From NCBI GenBank assembly GCA_910585625.1, contig CAJUFQ010000014.1:1-64000 (forward strand): a DNA stretch of 64,000 nucleotides, written 5' to 3'. Each line of letters begins with the position of its first letter. Within the stretch, counting starts at the first letter, position 1. Positions 43,163-51,339 of this stretch are shown here, piece after piece. The notes beneath the pieces are model-generated. The model made no database searches. It saw only the letters and a program-made list of their open reading frames with translations, and was not told the origin of the DNA. Both the position numbers and the translations under genes were made by a program. This DNA comes from an uncultured Lachnospiraceae bacterium. Lineage in GTDB: Bacteria; Bacillota; Clostridia; Lachnospirales; Lachnospiraceae.

Positions 43163-44782
43163 ATGGTGAAATATTATGGGAAAACAGTATTTAAGGGCGT
43201 GGCGATCGGCCCGGCGGTCGTGCTGAAAAATGAGGAACAGCAAGTGAAACGCAGGAAGGTCGGCAACCCGGAGGACGAGGTGAAAAGGGTCGGCGAAGGG
43301 CTGGAAACGGCTCAGGCGCAGCTGCAGGCGTTGTATGAAAAAGCGGTCGTGGAAGTGGGCGAGGCCAGCGCGGCAATCTTTGAAGTCCATCAGATGATGC
43401 TGGAGGACGAGGATTACCTGGACGCCATCTATAACATGATCCGCACGGAACAGGTAAACGCCGAGTATGCCGTGGCATTGACAGGGGATAATTTTTCCCA
43501 GATGTTTGCTGGGATGGATGATGATTACATGAAAGCCCGGGCGGCAGATGTGAAAGATATCTCAAACCGCCTGGTAAAATGCATCAGCGGGAACGGCGAG
43601 GCCGGCCTGGATTTTCAGGAACCGTCCATTATCGTGGCGGATGATTTAAGCCCCAGTGAGACCGTGCAGATGGATAAAGAGAAAATTCTTGCGTTTGTCA
43701 CAGTGCATGGTTCTGCCAATTCCCACACGTCAATCCTGGCACGGATGATGAACATTCCGGCATTGATTGGCGTGCCGCTGGATCTTGCTAAAGTTCAGTC
43801 TGGGATGAAGGTCGTCGTGGACGGCGTCCAAGGGGAAGTCATTTTTGAACCCAATGAATTTGTCTGCGAAGAGGCAGAGCGCAAGATTAAGAAAGAGCGG
43901 GAAAAGGTGCAGCTTCTCCAGGAACTGAAGGGGAAGGAGAATGTTACTTTAAGCGGCAAGGAAATTAATGTCTATGCCAACATCGGCGGGATCGGGGACG
44001 TTGGGTATGCCCTGGAGAATGACGCCGGCGGGGTAGGGCTTTTCCGCAGCGAATTCCTTTATCTGGGGAGAGATGATTTTCCGTCAGAGGAAGAACAGTT
44101 TCAGGCATACCGTCAGGTCCTCCAGACGATGGGGGAGAAGAAAGTGATTATCCGCACGTTGGATATCGGTGCAGATAAACAGGTAGAATATTTTAACCTG
44201 GGGAAAGAGGATAATCCGGCCATGGGTTACCGGGCCATCCGTATCTGCCTCAAGCAGCCGGAAATCTTTAAGACGCAGCTGCGCGCGCTTTTGCGGGCAA
44301 GCGTATATGGAAACCTCTCTATTATGTACCCGATGATTATTTCCACGGAAGAGGTGGAAAGGATTTATGCAATCGTGGCGGAGGTCAAAAAGGAATTAGC
44401 GGAAGAGCAGATTGCGTTCAAAGAGCCGGAGCAGGGAATCATGATTGAGACCCCGGCGGCGGTAATGATTAGTGAGAAGCTGGCGCAGATGGTTGATTTT
44501 TTCAGCGTCGGCACAAATGACCTCACCCAGTATACGCTGGCCATTGACAGGCAGAATGAGAAGCTGGATGATTTCTATAATCCGCACCATGAGGCAATTC
44601 TGTCCATGATCCAGATGATTGTCGACAATGCCCACAAACATGGGAAATGGGCTGGCATTTGCGGAGAATTGGGCGCGGACTTGGAACTTACGGAAACATT
44701 TGTTAAAATGGGTATTGACGAACTGTCTGTCTCTCCCTCTATGGTACTGCCATTGAGGAAACGCATCAGGGAGATAGATTAA
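43163..44782 (+). CDS. ptsI: PTS enzyme I
   Basis: A 539-residue phosphoenolpyruvate-protein phosphotransferase. The phospho-His ~188 lies in HGSANSHTSILARMMNIPAL, and the PEP-binding C-terminal barrel includes FRSEFLYLGRDDFPSEEEQF, MIETPAAVMISEKLAQMVDF and Cys ~500 (GICGELGAD). It is slightly shorter than the usual ~570 residues. The gene lies in a sugar-specific operon rather than with other housekeeping genes, followed at 36 bases by ptsH. The usual order is ptsH-ptsI; here it is reversed. Confidence 0.92.
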   Translation: MVKYYGKTVFKGVAIGPAVVLKNEEQQVKRRKVGNPEDEVKRVGEGLETAQAQLQALYEKAVVEVGEASAAIFEVHQMMLEDEDYLDAIYNMIRTEQVNAEYAVALTGDNFSQMFAGMDDDYMKARAADVKDISNRLVKCISGNGEAGLDFQEPSIIVADDLSPSETVQMDKEKILAFVTVHGSANSHTSILARMMNIPALIGVPLDLAKVQSGMKVVVDGVQGEVIFEPNEFVCEEAERKIKKEREKVQLLQELKGKENVTLSGKEINVYANIGGIGDVGYALENDAGGVGLFRSEFLYLGRDDFPSEEEQFQAYRQVLQTMGEKKVIIRTLDIGADKQVEYFNLGKEDNPAMGYRAIRICLKQPEIFKTQLRALLRASVYGNLSIMYPMIISTEEVERIYAIVAEVKKELAEEQIAFKEPEQGIMIETPAAVMISEKLAQMVDFFSVGTNDLTQYTLAIDRQNEKLDDFYNPHHEAILSMIQMIVDNAHKHGKWAGICGELGADLELTETFVKMGIDELSVSPSMVLPLRKRIREID

Positions 44783-44818
44783 AACTATAAAAAATTTATA
44801 TCTAAGGAGGAAGAAGAA

Positions 44819-45076
44819 ATGCAGAAATTCAGTTATGTCATTAAGGACGAAGTGGGAATCCATGCCAGGCCGGCAGGGCTTCTGGTGAAGGAAGCTAAGA
44901 AGTATGAAAGCGAAATCCGTATCGTGAAGGATGCCAAAGCGGCTGCTGCAACGAAGCTTATGGCAGTCATGGGGCTTGGCGTAAAATGCGGGGATACGGT
45001 GGATGTAGAGGTAGAAGGCGCTGACGAAGCTGCCGCCTGCGAAGGGATGAAAACCTTTTTTGAGAATAATTTGTAA
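44819..45076 (+). CDS. ptsH: HPr phosphocarrier lacking Ser46
   Basis: An 85-residue HPr. The phospho-transfer site His15 is intact (GIHARPAG, residues 13-20). In Firmicute HPr the segment around residue 46 normally reads like K-S-I-M-G-V-M, with Ser46 phosphorylated by HPr kinase to trigger CcpA-dependent catabolite repression. Here residues 44-52 read ATKLMAVMG, so position 46 is Lys. The protein should carry phosphate from enzyme I to IIA but cannot be regulated at Ser46. AAGGAGG precedes the ATG. Confidence 0.9.
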   Translation: MQKFSYVIKDEVGIHARPAGLLVKEAKKYESEIRIVKDAKAAAATKLMAVMGLGVKCGDTVDVEVEGADEAAACEGMKTFFENNL

Positions 45077-45205
45077 GCCTGCGCAAGTTTGTGGAGATTG
45101 GCGGCAACAGGAATAAAAACGAGCCTGGTGGACATCTTAGTCAATGACCCCGCCGCGTACTGCGGGGCATGGAATCAGAATGGGATATATTGGAAAGGAG
45201 AAGTA

Positions 45206-46159
45206 ATGGAAAAACAGATGAACCCCAGGAAAGCTGCGGTCATTGGCTGCGGATTTGTCGGCTCTGCCATTGCGTTTGCCCTGATGCAAAGCAGGCTTTT
45301 CTCTGAGATGGCGCTGCTCGACGCCGATGCTGATAAAGCGGCCGGGGAGGCGATGGATATCGCCCACGGCGTCCCTTTTGCCGGGCAGATGAAGATTTAT
45401 GCAGGAAATTATGAGGATATTGCGGACGCGGCCATCATCATTGTGACGGCTGGCGCAAACCAAAAGCCTGAGGAGACAAGGCTGGATCTTGTCCATAAAA
45501 ATGTCGCCGTCTATCGAAATATCATCCCCCAGATTGCTGGGCAGGGGTTTGAGGGAATCCTGCTGGTTGTGTCGAATCCCGTCGACATACTCACCTATGC
45601 GGCCGTAAAACTCAGCGGTTTTCCTGAGCAGCGTGTGATTGGATCGGGTACTGTCTTGGACACGGCAAGGCTTAAATATGCACTGAGCGAACATCTGGGT
45701 GTGGACAGCCGCAACCTCCATTCGTTTATCATCGGCGAACATGGAGACAGTGAGATTGCCGCATGGAGCAGTACGAATGTATCTGGGATTCCCCTCGATG
45801 ACTTTTGCGAGATGCGCGGCCATTTTAACCATGCGCAGGCAATGCGCCAGATTGCGGAAGAGGTTAAAAACAGCGCGTATGAGATTATAGAAAAGAAGGG
45901 CGCGACCTATTATGGGATTGCCATGTCAGTGAAGCGGATTTGTGAGAGCATCGTCAGGGATGAGAAATCCATCTTGCCGGTATCTTCCGTCATGCATGGG
46001 AATTATGGGATAGATGGGATTGCCCTCAGTATGCCGGCGATTGTAGGCTCAGATGGGGTAGAGAACCATGTGCCGATTTCTCTGAACGAGAAGGAAATAG
46101 AATCGCTCCGCCATTCGGCGGAAACAATCAGGGAAATTGTCTCAGGGCTTGATTTATAA
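45206..46159 (+). CDS. ldh: L-lactate dehydrogenase
   Basis: A 317-residue NAD-dependent LDH/MDH-superfamily enzyme. The Rossmann motif GCGFVGSAIAFALMQS is near residue 14, followed by catalytic-loop ANQKPEETRLDL, substrate-binding Arg in DTARLKYAL and catalytic His in IIGEHGDSE. The residues fit lactate rather than malate dehydrogenase (Gln in the ANQKPEETR loop). ATG 45206 has GGAAAGGAG at good spacing; the longer frame from 45089 has none. As the last gene of the PTS unit it would convert pyruvate from PTS sugar uptake to lactate. A strong hairpin follows. Confidence 0.9.
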   Translation: MEKQMNPRKAAVIGCGFVGSAIAFALMQSRLFSEMALLDADADKAAGEAMDIAHGVPFAGQMKIYAGNYEDIADAAIIIVTAGANQKPEETRLDLVHKNVAVYRNIIPQIAGQGFEGILLVVSNPVDILTYAAVKLSGFPEQRVIGSGTVLDTARLKYALSEHLGVDSRNLHSFIIGEHGDSEIAAWSSTNVSGIPLDDFCEMRGHFNHAQAMRQIAEEVKNSAYEIIEKKGATYYGIAMSVKRICESIVRDEKSILPVSSVMHGNYGIDGIALSMPAIVGSDGVENHVPISLNEKEIESLRHSAETIREIVSGLDL

Positions 46160-46168
46160 GAAATGGAC

Positions 46169-46201
46169 AGCGGCGCTTCTGTGTTTTGCAGAAGCGCCGC
46201 T
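46169..46201 (+). terminator. Terminator of the PTS-ldh operon
   Basis: AGCGGCGCTTCTG (46169-46181) and CAGAAGCGCCGCT (46189-46201) form a perfect 13-bp stem with a 7-base loop. The T-tract after it is short and interrupted. Confidence 0.75.
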
Positions 46202-46212
46202 TACTGTTGCTT

Positions 46213-46273
46213 TTGGCAGCAATCTGTGGTAAACTTATAATTGTTCTATTTGGAAATATTCTAATTGGATTAG
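46213..46273 (+). promoter_or_regulatory. MarR gene promoter and possible operator
   Basis: TTGGCA (46213-46218), 17 bases, TATAAT (46236-46241). CTAAT-TGG-ATTAG (46261-46273) is a small perfect dyad next to the start codon and may be the MarR-type binding site. Confidence 0.6.
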
Positions 46274-46283
46274 AGGCGATGGC

Positions 46284-46724
46284 TTGGAAACGAGGGGCGG
46301 AATTTATATCACGCAAATAAAGCAGCTTCAGGATAGAATTTTTGAAAGGCTGTTGAGTGAAAATGGCATTGAGATAAGCGGCGGTCAGGGAAGGATTTTA
46401 TTTATTTTATGGAAGGCCGATAATCTTACTATCAGTGAAATAAGTGAGAAGGCTTCTCTTGCTAAAAATACGGTATCTGTCGTTATAGACGGCATGGTGA
46501 ATAAGGGGATTGTGGAAAGGAATATCAATCCTAAGAACCGTCGTCAGACGATTGTCTCGCTTACAGAATATGCAAGATCTTTACAAACAAAATATGAAGA
46601 TGTATCCCAGCAGATGAATGCATTATTTTATCAAGGCTTTTCTGAAAAGGAGCAGAAACAATTTGAGAAGTATCTTGCCCGGATATTGGAAACCTTGACA
46701 GGGAATCTGCTTGGAAACAGATAA
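46284..46724 (+). CDS. MarR-family transcriptional regulator
   Basis: A 146-residue MarR-type winged helix. The core is at ~45-100: ILFILWKADNLTISEISEKA, then SLAKNTVSVVIDGMVNKGIV and wing RNINPKNRRQTIVSLTEYA. It starts at a TTG (46284); the preceding GAGGCG is a usable ribosome binding site. It leads an operon with a PPOX-family gene and a MATE exporter, a typical MarR-controlled drug-resistance unit. Confidence 0.85.
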   Translation: METRGGIYITQIKQLQDRIFERLLSENGIEISGGQGRILFILWKADNLTISEISEKASLAKNTVSVVIDGMVNKGIVERNINPKNRRQTIVSLTEYARSLQTKYEDVSQQMNALFYQGFSEKEQKQFEKYLARILETLTGNLLGNR

Positions 46725-46746
46725 ATGAAAAAGAGGAGAATTTTTG

Positions 46747-47175
46747 ATGATAACAAAAGAACATATCATTGCATTTATCCAAAAACAAAAGACAGCGTTT
46801 GTCGGCTCTGTGGATGAGGATGGATTCCCAAATCTGAAAGCAATGTTTGTGCCGCGCAAGATAGAGGGGAATTGTTTTTATTTTTCGACTAATACGTCTT
46901 CCATGCGCGCACAGCAGTTCATGAAGAATCCAAAGGCAAGCATCTATTTTTATAATAGGGGGCGTTTTAAATATGAGGGCATTATGCTGACAGGCACGAT
47001 GGAAGTGTTGCAAGACGATGATATAAAGCGGGAAATCTGGCAGCTGGGAGATACCATATATTATAAACAGGGCGTAACGGATCCAGACTATTGCGTGTTG
47101 AAATTCACAGCCTTAAAGGGCAGGCAGTATTGTGATTTAAAAACAGAAGCTTTTAACATTGAAGATCTCGCGTAA
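46747..47175 (+). CDS. Pyridoxamine 5'-phosphate oxidase family protein
   Basis: A 142-residue FMN-binding split-barrel protein (PPOX-like): FVGSVDEDGFPNLKAMFVPR, then FYFSTNTSSMRAQQFMKNPK and ASIYFYNRGRFKYEGIML. Small members reduce or bind flavin/F420-like ligands; few are true PdxH. The ATG at 46747 is preceded by AGAGGAG. It is between a MarR-type regulator and a MATE gene, so a role in detoxifying a redox-active compound is plausible. Confidence 0.85.
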   Translation: MITKEHIIAFIQKQKTAFVGSVDEDGFPNLKAMFVPRKIEGNCFYFSTNTSSMRAQQFMKNPKASIYFYNRGRFKYEGIMLTGTMEVLQDDDIKREIWQLGDTIYYKQGVTDPDYCVLKFTALKGRQYCDLKTEAFNIEDLA

Positions 47176-47199
47176 GGAAAGCAGAAAGGAAGCGATACC

Positions 47200-48564
47200 A
47201 TGGGCAGACGGGCAAACGCTGCATTATTTGAAGAGGAGGCAGTTTCTTCGGCCGTCATCAAGCTGGCGGTGCCGACAATTATCAGTTCTCTTGTCATGGT
47301 GATTTATAACCTGGCGGATACTTATTTTGTCGGCTTGCTGGACGACCCTGTCCAGACAGCGGCAGTGACTTTTGCAGCGCCGGCGTTGCTGGCGTTCAAT
47401 GCGGTGAATAATTTGTTTGGCGTAGGGACTTCCAGCGCGATGAGCCGCTTGCTGGGCAGAGGTGAGATGGAGAAGGTGAAGGATTGTTCTGCCTTCGGGT
47501 TTTACTGTGCGTTATTCTGCGCCGGGACATTTTTCTTACTGACATGGGTATTTCTAAATCCGCTTGTACGCCTGATGGGGGCGGATGCGGATAATTTTGC
47601 CGCCACTGCCGCTTATATGAGATGGGCGGTTTCCCTTGGGGCAGTCCCGTCCATCCTTAATGTGGTGTTTGCTTTTCTGGTTCGTTCAGAAGGAAATTCA
47701 ATCCATGCGAGCATCGGTACAATGAGCGGCTGCGTGCTGAACATGATTTTAGACCCTATTTTTATCTTGCCTGCAGGTTTGGGGATGGGTGCCGCGGGCG
47801 CCGGGGCTGCCACGTTCCTGTCAAATTGTGTGGCGTGTCTGTATTTCTTGGTATTGCTTTTTGTCCGGCGTCGTCAGACGTGTGTCTGTATTGACATCCG
47901 GCGGTTTTCTTTCCGGAAATCCATTATCGCTGATATCTTTGGCGTGGGGATTCCGGCGTCAATACAGAATCTGTTAAATGTTACCGGAATGACCGTATTC
48001 AACAATTTTGCGACTGTTTACGGCTCGGAGGTCGTAGCGGCAATGGGAATCGTGCAGAAAATCCAGATGGTTCCCCTGCAGATCACGCTGGGCGCGACAC
48101 AGGGAATCATGCCGTTTGTCGGCTATAATTTTGCCAGCGGGGACCGAGGGCGCATGAAAGAAGCGGTAATGTACCTGTTGAAACGGACCATCCTGCTGAT
48201 GGTTCTGGTGGCAGCGGTGGGCAGCTTAGCCTCTGGCAGCCTGATTGCGCTTTTTATCAAGAATGACGCCGTTGTCTCCTATGGTTCCCGGTTCCTGATT
48301 GGCTTCTTGTTTGCATTGCCCTTTGCTTGTATGGATTATACGACAGTCAGCGTGTTCCAGGCAGTGGGCGCAGGGCGGAAATCGCTGCTGTTCGCATTCC
48401 TGCGCAAAATCGTGCTGGAAATTCCGGCTTTGGTGCTGCTGAACTATTTTATACCTTTGTACGGTATGCCGTATGCGTCTATGTGTGCGGAAATCGTTTT
48501 GTCTCTGCTGTCGGTAAAGATGCTGTGGGACATAATTGGCCATTCCTATATGCGGGTGAAATGA
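47200..48564 (+). CDS. MATE family efflux transporter
   Basis: A 454-residue MATE exporter with about twelve membrane segments. Family motifs include LAVPTIISSLVMVIYNLADT, then YFVGLLDDPVQTAA, GAAGAGAATFLSNCVACLYF and GIMPFVGYNFASGDRGRMKE. It exports cationic or hydrophobic compounds with Na+ or H+ antiport. It lies 24 bases after the PPOX gene and is presumably controlled by the MarR protein upstream. The N-terminus carries a short Arg/Ala/Glu-rich cytoplasmic stretch. Confidence 0.9.
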   Translation: MGRRANAALFEEEAVSSAVIKLAVPTIISSLVMVIYNLADTYFVGLLDDPVQTAAVTFAAPALLAFNAVNNLFGVGTSSAMSRLLGRGEMEKVKDCSAFGFYCALFCAGTFFLLTWVFLNPLVRLMGADADNFAATAAYMRWAVSLGAVPSILNVVFAFLVRSEGNSIHASIGTMSGCVLNMILDPIFILPAGLGMGAAGAGAATFLSNCVACLYFLVLLFVRRRQTCVCIDIRRFSFRKSIIADIFGVGIPASIQNLLNVTGMTVFNNFATVYGSEVVAAMGIVQKIQMVPLQITLGATQGIMPFVGYNFASGDRGRMKEAVMYLLKRTILLMVLVAAVGSLASGSLIALFIKNDAVVSYGSRFLIGFLFALPFACMDYTTVSVFQAVGAGRKSLLFAFLRKIVLEIPALVLLNYFIPLYGMPYASMCAEIVLSLLSVKMLWDIIGHSYMRVK

Positions 48565-48701
48565 ACAGACATGAGGGTTGGGAATATAATATGTATTAGG
48601 AAATGCTTGCGGTTTCAGGTATCCGCATTGGCATTCCTATATAAGAAATTCAGGCATAACGGTTTGCGGTTCCCTGTTTGTGTAGCATCCAATATTGCCA
48701 T

Positions 48702-48826
48702 GCCAAAAGGTCTTGCTGCCGGAGGCAGCGGAGACATTTTGCGCAAAAAGTGTCTGGAAAGCTAGCTTTCCATGGCACTTTTATGTGCAAAGTGTTTCCA
48801 TCACAAAGCGATGGAAACCTTTTGGC
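48702..48826 (+). repeat. Closed multibranch hairpin element
   Basis: An outer 10-bp stem GCCAAAAGGT (48702-48711) / ACCTTTTGGC (48817-48826) encloses five hairpins: GCTGCC/GGCAGC (48715-48729), AGACA/TGTCT enclosing TTTTGCGCAAAA (48732-48755), the palindrome GGAAAGCTAGCTTTCC (48756-48771), GCAC/GTGC (48775-48788) and TTTCCATC/GATGGAAA (48795-48817). It has no coding capacity. It resembles 38229-38286 at its left end. The rest of 48565-48932 is an AT-rich promoter region with TGCTATAAT at 48889-48897. Confidence 0.65.
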
Positions 48827-48932
48827 GCTGTAAGCTTACAATATGGGGGAACCGAAGGAAAGTCGGGATAGCCAAAAATTATAAATTATGCTATAATATG
48901 GCATATTATGATATTTATGGAGGAGAAACGAC

Positions 48933-50276
48933 ATGAGCCATATCGCATGGGATGACAGCTATAATATCGGTGTGGACTTTATTGACAAAGAACACCAGGT
49001 GCTTTTTTCAACGATGAATAAACTGATTAGCCTCAGTGAACGCGAGGAGAAGAGTGAATGGGTGTGCAGGGAAGGCATTAAATATTTAAAAAATCATACC
49101 GATAACCATTTTGAACATGAAGAAGAGTATATGCGGTCTATCGCGTATAATGACTATGAAACACACAAACGCCTGCATGATGATTTTCGGTTTAAGACGA
49201 TACCGGCGCTGGAAGAGGAGATGGAGTATTCCAAGTTTTCCGCAGAATCTATCCGGCATTTCATCGGCGTCTGCATTGGATGGGTGATTTCCCATACGCT
49301 GACCGAAGATCAGGCGATTATAGGCAAGACAGGCAGTAAATGGAAAGATATCCCGCATGAGGAGGAGCAGGACGCCCTGGAGGCAACGATTATCCAGCTG
49401 TCGCAGGAACTGTTCCATCTGAAAGCGAAAATGATAAGCGGGCAGTATGACGGGGAGGATTTCGGGAATGTATATTGCTGCCGCTTCACGTACAGCGGGG
49501 AGAAGAAAGAGACCTGGGAAGTTACGCTTGTATATGAAGACAGGCTCCTGCTGAAAATCATAGGCAGCATTTTGAATACAGAGTACCCGAGAGTCGACGA
49601 TATGGTACTCAATGTTACCCGCTATCTGTCACGTCAGTTTTTGGAGCAGGTCAGGGAGCGTATCCCGGCAATCGACCTTCTGAATCTGGAAAGTGAAAGC
49701 CTGCTCAGCCATGAACAGCTTCTGAATTACTTCCGGCGTGAGCGTCCGTCCTGCAGCCTGCTGTTCAGCACACGGGAGGGGTATTTTGCGTTCAGCGCAG
49801 TGTCTGCGGAACCGCTCAGCGGCAAGATTGTCTCGGAAATCAACCATCAGAATGCCATGAATGTCGTTCAGGAGTATCTGGACAGGGAGAAAGAAGAGCA
49901 GCAAAAGCGCAAGCATAAGATTCTTGTGGTGGATGATTCCGAGTTTATGCGATGCAGGATACGCCAGCTGCTGGCAGACAGATACGATTTGCTGGAATCC
50001 GATTCCAGTATTTCTGCTATAAAAATGATTGCGGTCAACCGTCCGGATTTAGTCTTGCTGGACTATGAGATGCCCATCTGTGATGGGAAACAGGCGCTTG
50101 AGATGATTCGTTCAGATAAAGACATTGCGGACATTCCGGTGATGTTCCTGACGGGCAGGAGCGATAAAGAAAGCGTTAAGAATGTCAAGGCATTAAAACC
50201 GGAAGGTTATCTTTTAAAGACAATGCCGGATGACTTTATAAAGAAGACAATCGAGGATTTTTTTGGAACTGAATGA
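48933..50276 (+). CDS. Bacteriohemerythrin fused to a response-regulator receiver
   Basis: A 447-residue fusion. Residues 1-135 are a hemerythrin four-helix bundle with di-iron ligands His21, His55, His59, Glu63, His78/His82, His121 and Asp126 (motifs DKEHQ, NHFEHEEEYM, HTLTED). A central region (~145-320) loosely resembles a CheX-like domain. Residues ~328-447 are a CheY-type receiver with phospho-Asp377 (LVLLDYEMP), acidic DD at VVDDSEF and Lys in LLKTMP. This would couple O2 or redox state to phospho-signalling in an anaerobe. An OmpR-type regulator gene follows 61 bases downstream. Confidence 0.85.
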   Translation: MSHIAWDDSYNIGVDFIDKEHQVLFSTMNKLISLSEREEKSEWVCREGIKYLKNHTDNHFEHEEEYMRSIAYNDYETHKRLHDDFRFKTIPALEEEMEYSKFSAESIRHFIGVCIGWVISHTLTEDQAIIGKTGSKWKDIPHEEEQDALEATIIQLSQELFHLKAKMISGQYDGEDFGNVYCCRFTYSGEKKETWEVTLVYEDRLLLKIIGSILNTEYPRVDDMVLNVTRYLSRQFLEQVRERIPAIDLLNLESESLLSHEQLLNYFRRERPSCSLLFSTREGYFAFSAVSAEPLSGKIVSEINHQNAMNVVQEYLDREKEEQQKRKHKILVVDDSEFMRCRIRQLLADRYDLLESDSSISAIKMIAVNRPDLVLLDYEMPICDGKQALEMIRSDKDIADIPVMFLTGRSDKESVKNVKALKPEGYLLKTMPDDFIKKTIEDFFGTE

Positions 50277-50337
50277 CCTTAAACGTAATAGCCAGGAGCG
50301 GGATTTCTGCTTTTGGCTATTTTCATAGGAGCAGAGT

Positions 50338-51033
50338 ATGGGTACATTGATTTTGATTGTGGAGGATGACGGGGATATCAGCCAGATGCTGAAAGAACTC
50401 CTTGCCGGACAAGGGTATGACACGGTGCAGGCGTTTTCCGGGACGGAGGCCTTGCTGTGCATGGAGAAGCGTGTGCCGCAGGCGGTGATACTTGATTTGA
50501 TGCTCCCAGGGATGACAGGGGAGGATGTCCTGTGCAGCATCAAAGAAAAACATCCTCAGGTCAGCGTCATCGTGTCTTCGGCAAGGGACGACGTGCAGGC
50601 CAGGGTGTCTCTGCTCCGTGCCGGGGCAGATGATTATATGGTAAAGCCTTTTGACACGGAAGAGCTTCTGGCAAGGCTGGAAGCCGTGTTAAGGCGCAGC
50701 GCGGAGGGAGGGAAGAAGCTTGCTGGCGAGCAAGGGGAAGTTTTGGAGTATAAAAATCTGCGGGTTTTTACGGAGAATCTTGTGGTACAGGCGGCTGGGC
50801 AGGAAGTAGCGCTGACGAAGCGGGAGTACATGATTCTGGAACTGCTGATGCGCCATCCGGGGAAAGTATTTACCAAGTGCAATATCTATGAATCCGTGTG
50901 GAACGAGGAATTCCTGGGGGAGGAGAACGCGGTGAATGTGCATATCAGCAACATCCGCCAGAAACTGGCTAAGGCTTGTCCGCATGAAACCTATATCCAG
51001 ACTGTATGGGGGATTGGGTTTAAAATGGGGTAA
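50338..51033 (+). CDS. OmpR/PhoB-family response regulator
   Basis: A 231-residue regulator. The receiver domain is at 1-115, with Asp53 as phospho-acceptor (AVILDLMLPGM) and Lys in MVKPFD; the winged-helix DNA-binding domain at ~130-230 ends with VWGIGFKMG. TAGGAGCAG precedes the ATG. Its likely partner kinase is encoded at 53138, with a BcrAB-like ABC transporter between, as in bacitracin/lantibiotic sensing modules. A 166-base palindrome separates it from the rest of that module. Confidence 0.88.
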   Translation: MGTLILIVEDDGDISQMLKELLAGQGYDTVQAFSGTEALLCMEKRVPQAVILDLMLPGMTGEDVLCSIKEKHPQVSVIVSSARDDVQARVSLLRAGADDYMVKPFDTEELLARLEAVLRRSAEGGKKLAGEQGEVLEYKNLRVFTENLVVQAAGQEVALTKREYMILELLMRHPGKVFTKCNIYESVWNEEFLGEENAVNVHISNIRQKLAKACPHETYIQTVWGIGFKMG

Positions 51034-51140
51034 TTAGTGTAGCGTCTCCAAATTAACTCGATTCTATAAATCTTTATACTTTCTTTATGTTTTGCCTAAT
51101 GTTTCTAAAAATCCGGTCGGTATACTGATTCTTGTAGCAG

Positions 51141-51306
51141 CTAGTGTCTTGTATCATTGATGATTAGTCAAACTCACTTGCCTATTCGCGCATCCGCTTC
51201 GTTGAATTTTCTAGCCGTAGCCACCGCTACGCCGTCGAAAATTCGCCTTGCAGATGAACGAATATCCTGCGTGATTTTATCAAATATCAACGATACAAGA
51301 CACTAG
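51141..51306. repeat. 166-bp imperfect palindrome
   Basis: CTAGTGTCTTGTATC at 51141-51155 is mirrored by GATACAAGACACTAG at 51292-51306. The arms continue inward with scattered mismatches through TTGAT, CACTTG/CAGG, GAATTTTC/GAAAATTC to a central CGTAGC-CAC-CGCTACG. The whole block can fold into one very long hairpin. It has no ORF and no transposase. Its ends fit a miniature inverted-repeat element inserted between a response regulator and its ABC transporter genes. Confidence 0.75.
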
Positions 51307-51339
51307 TGTACTGTACATTAGGAGGATAGGAGGAACAGT

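Noticed and set aside
45137..45832. 231-codon minus-strand frame
   Set aside because: Antisense to lactate dehydrogenase; no family features.
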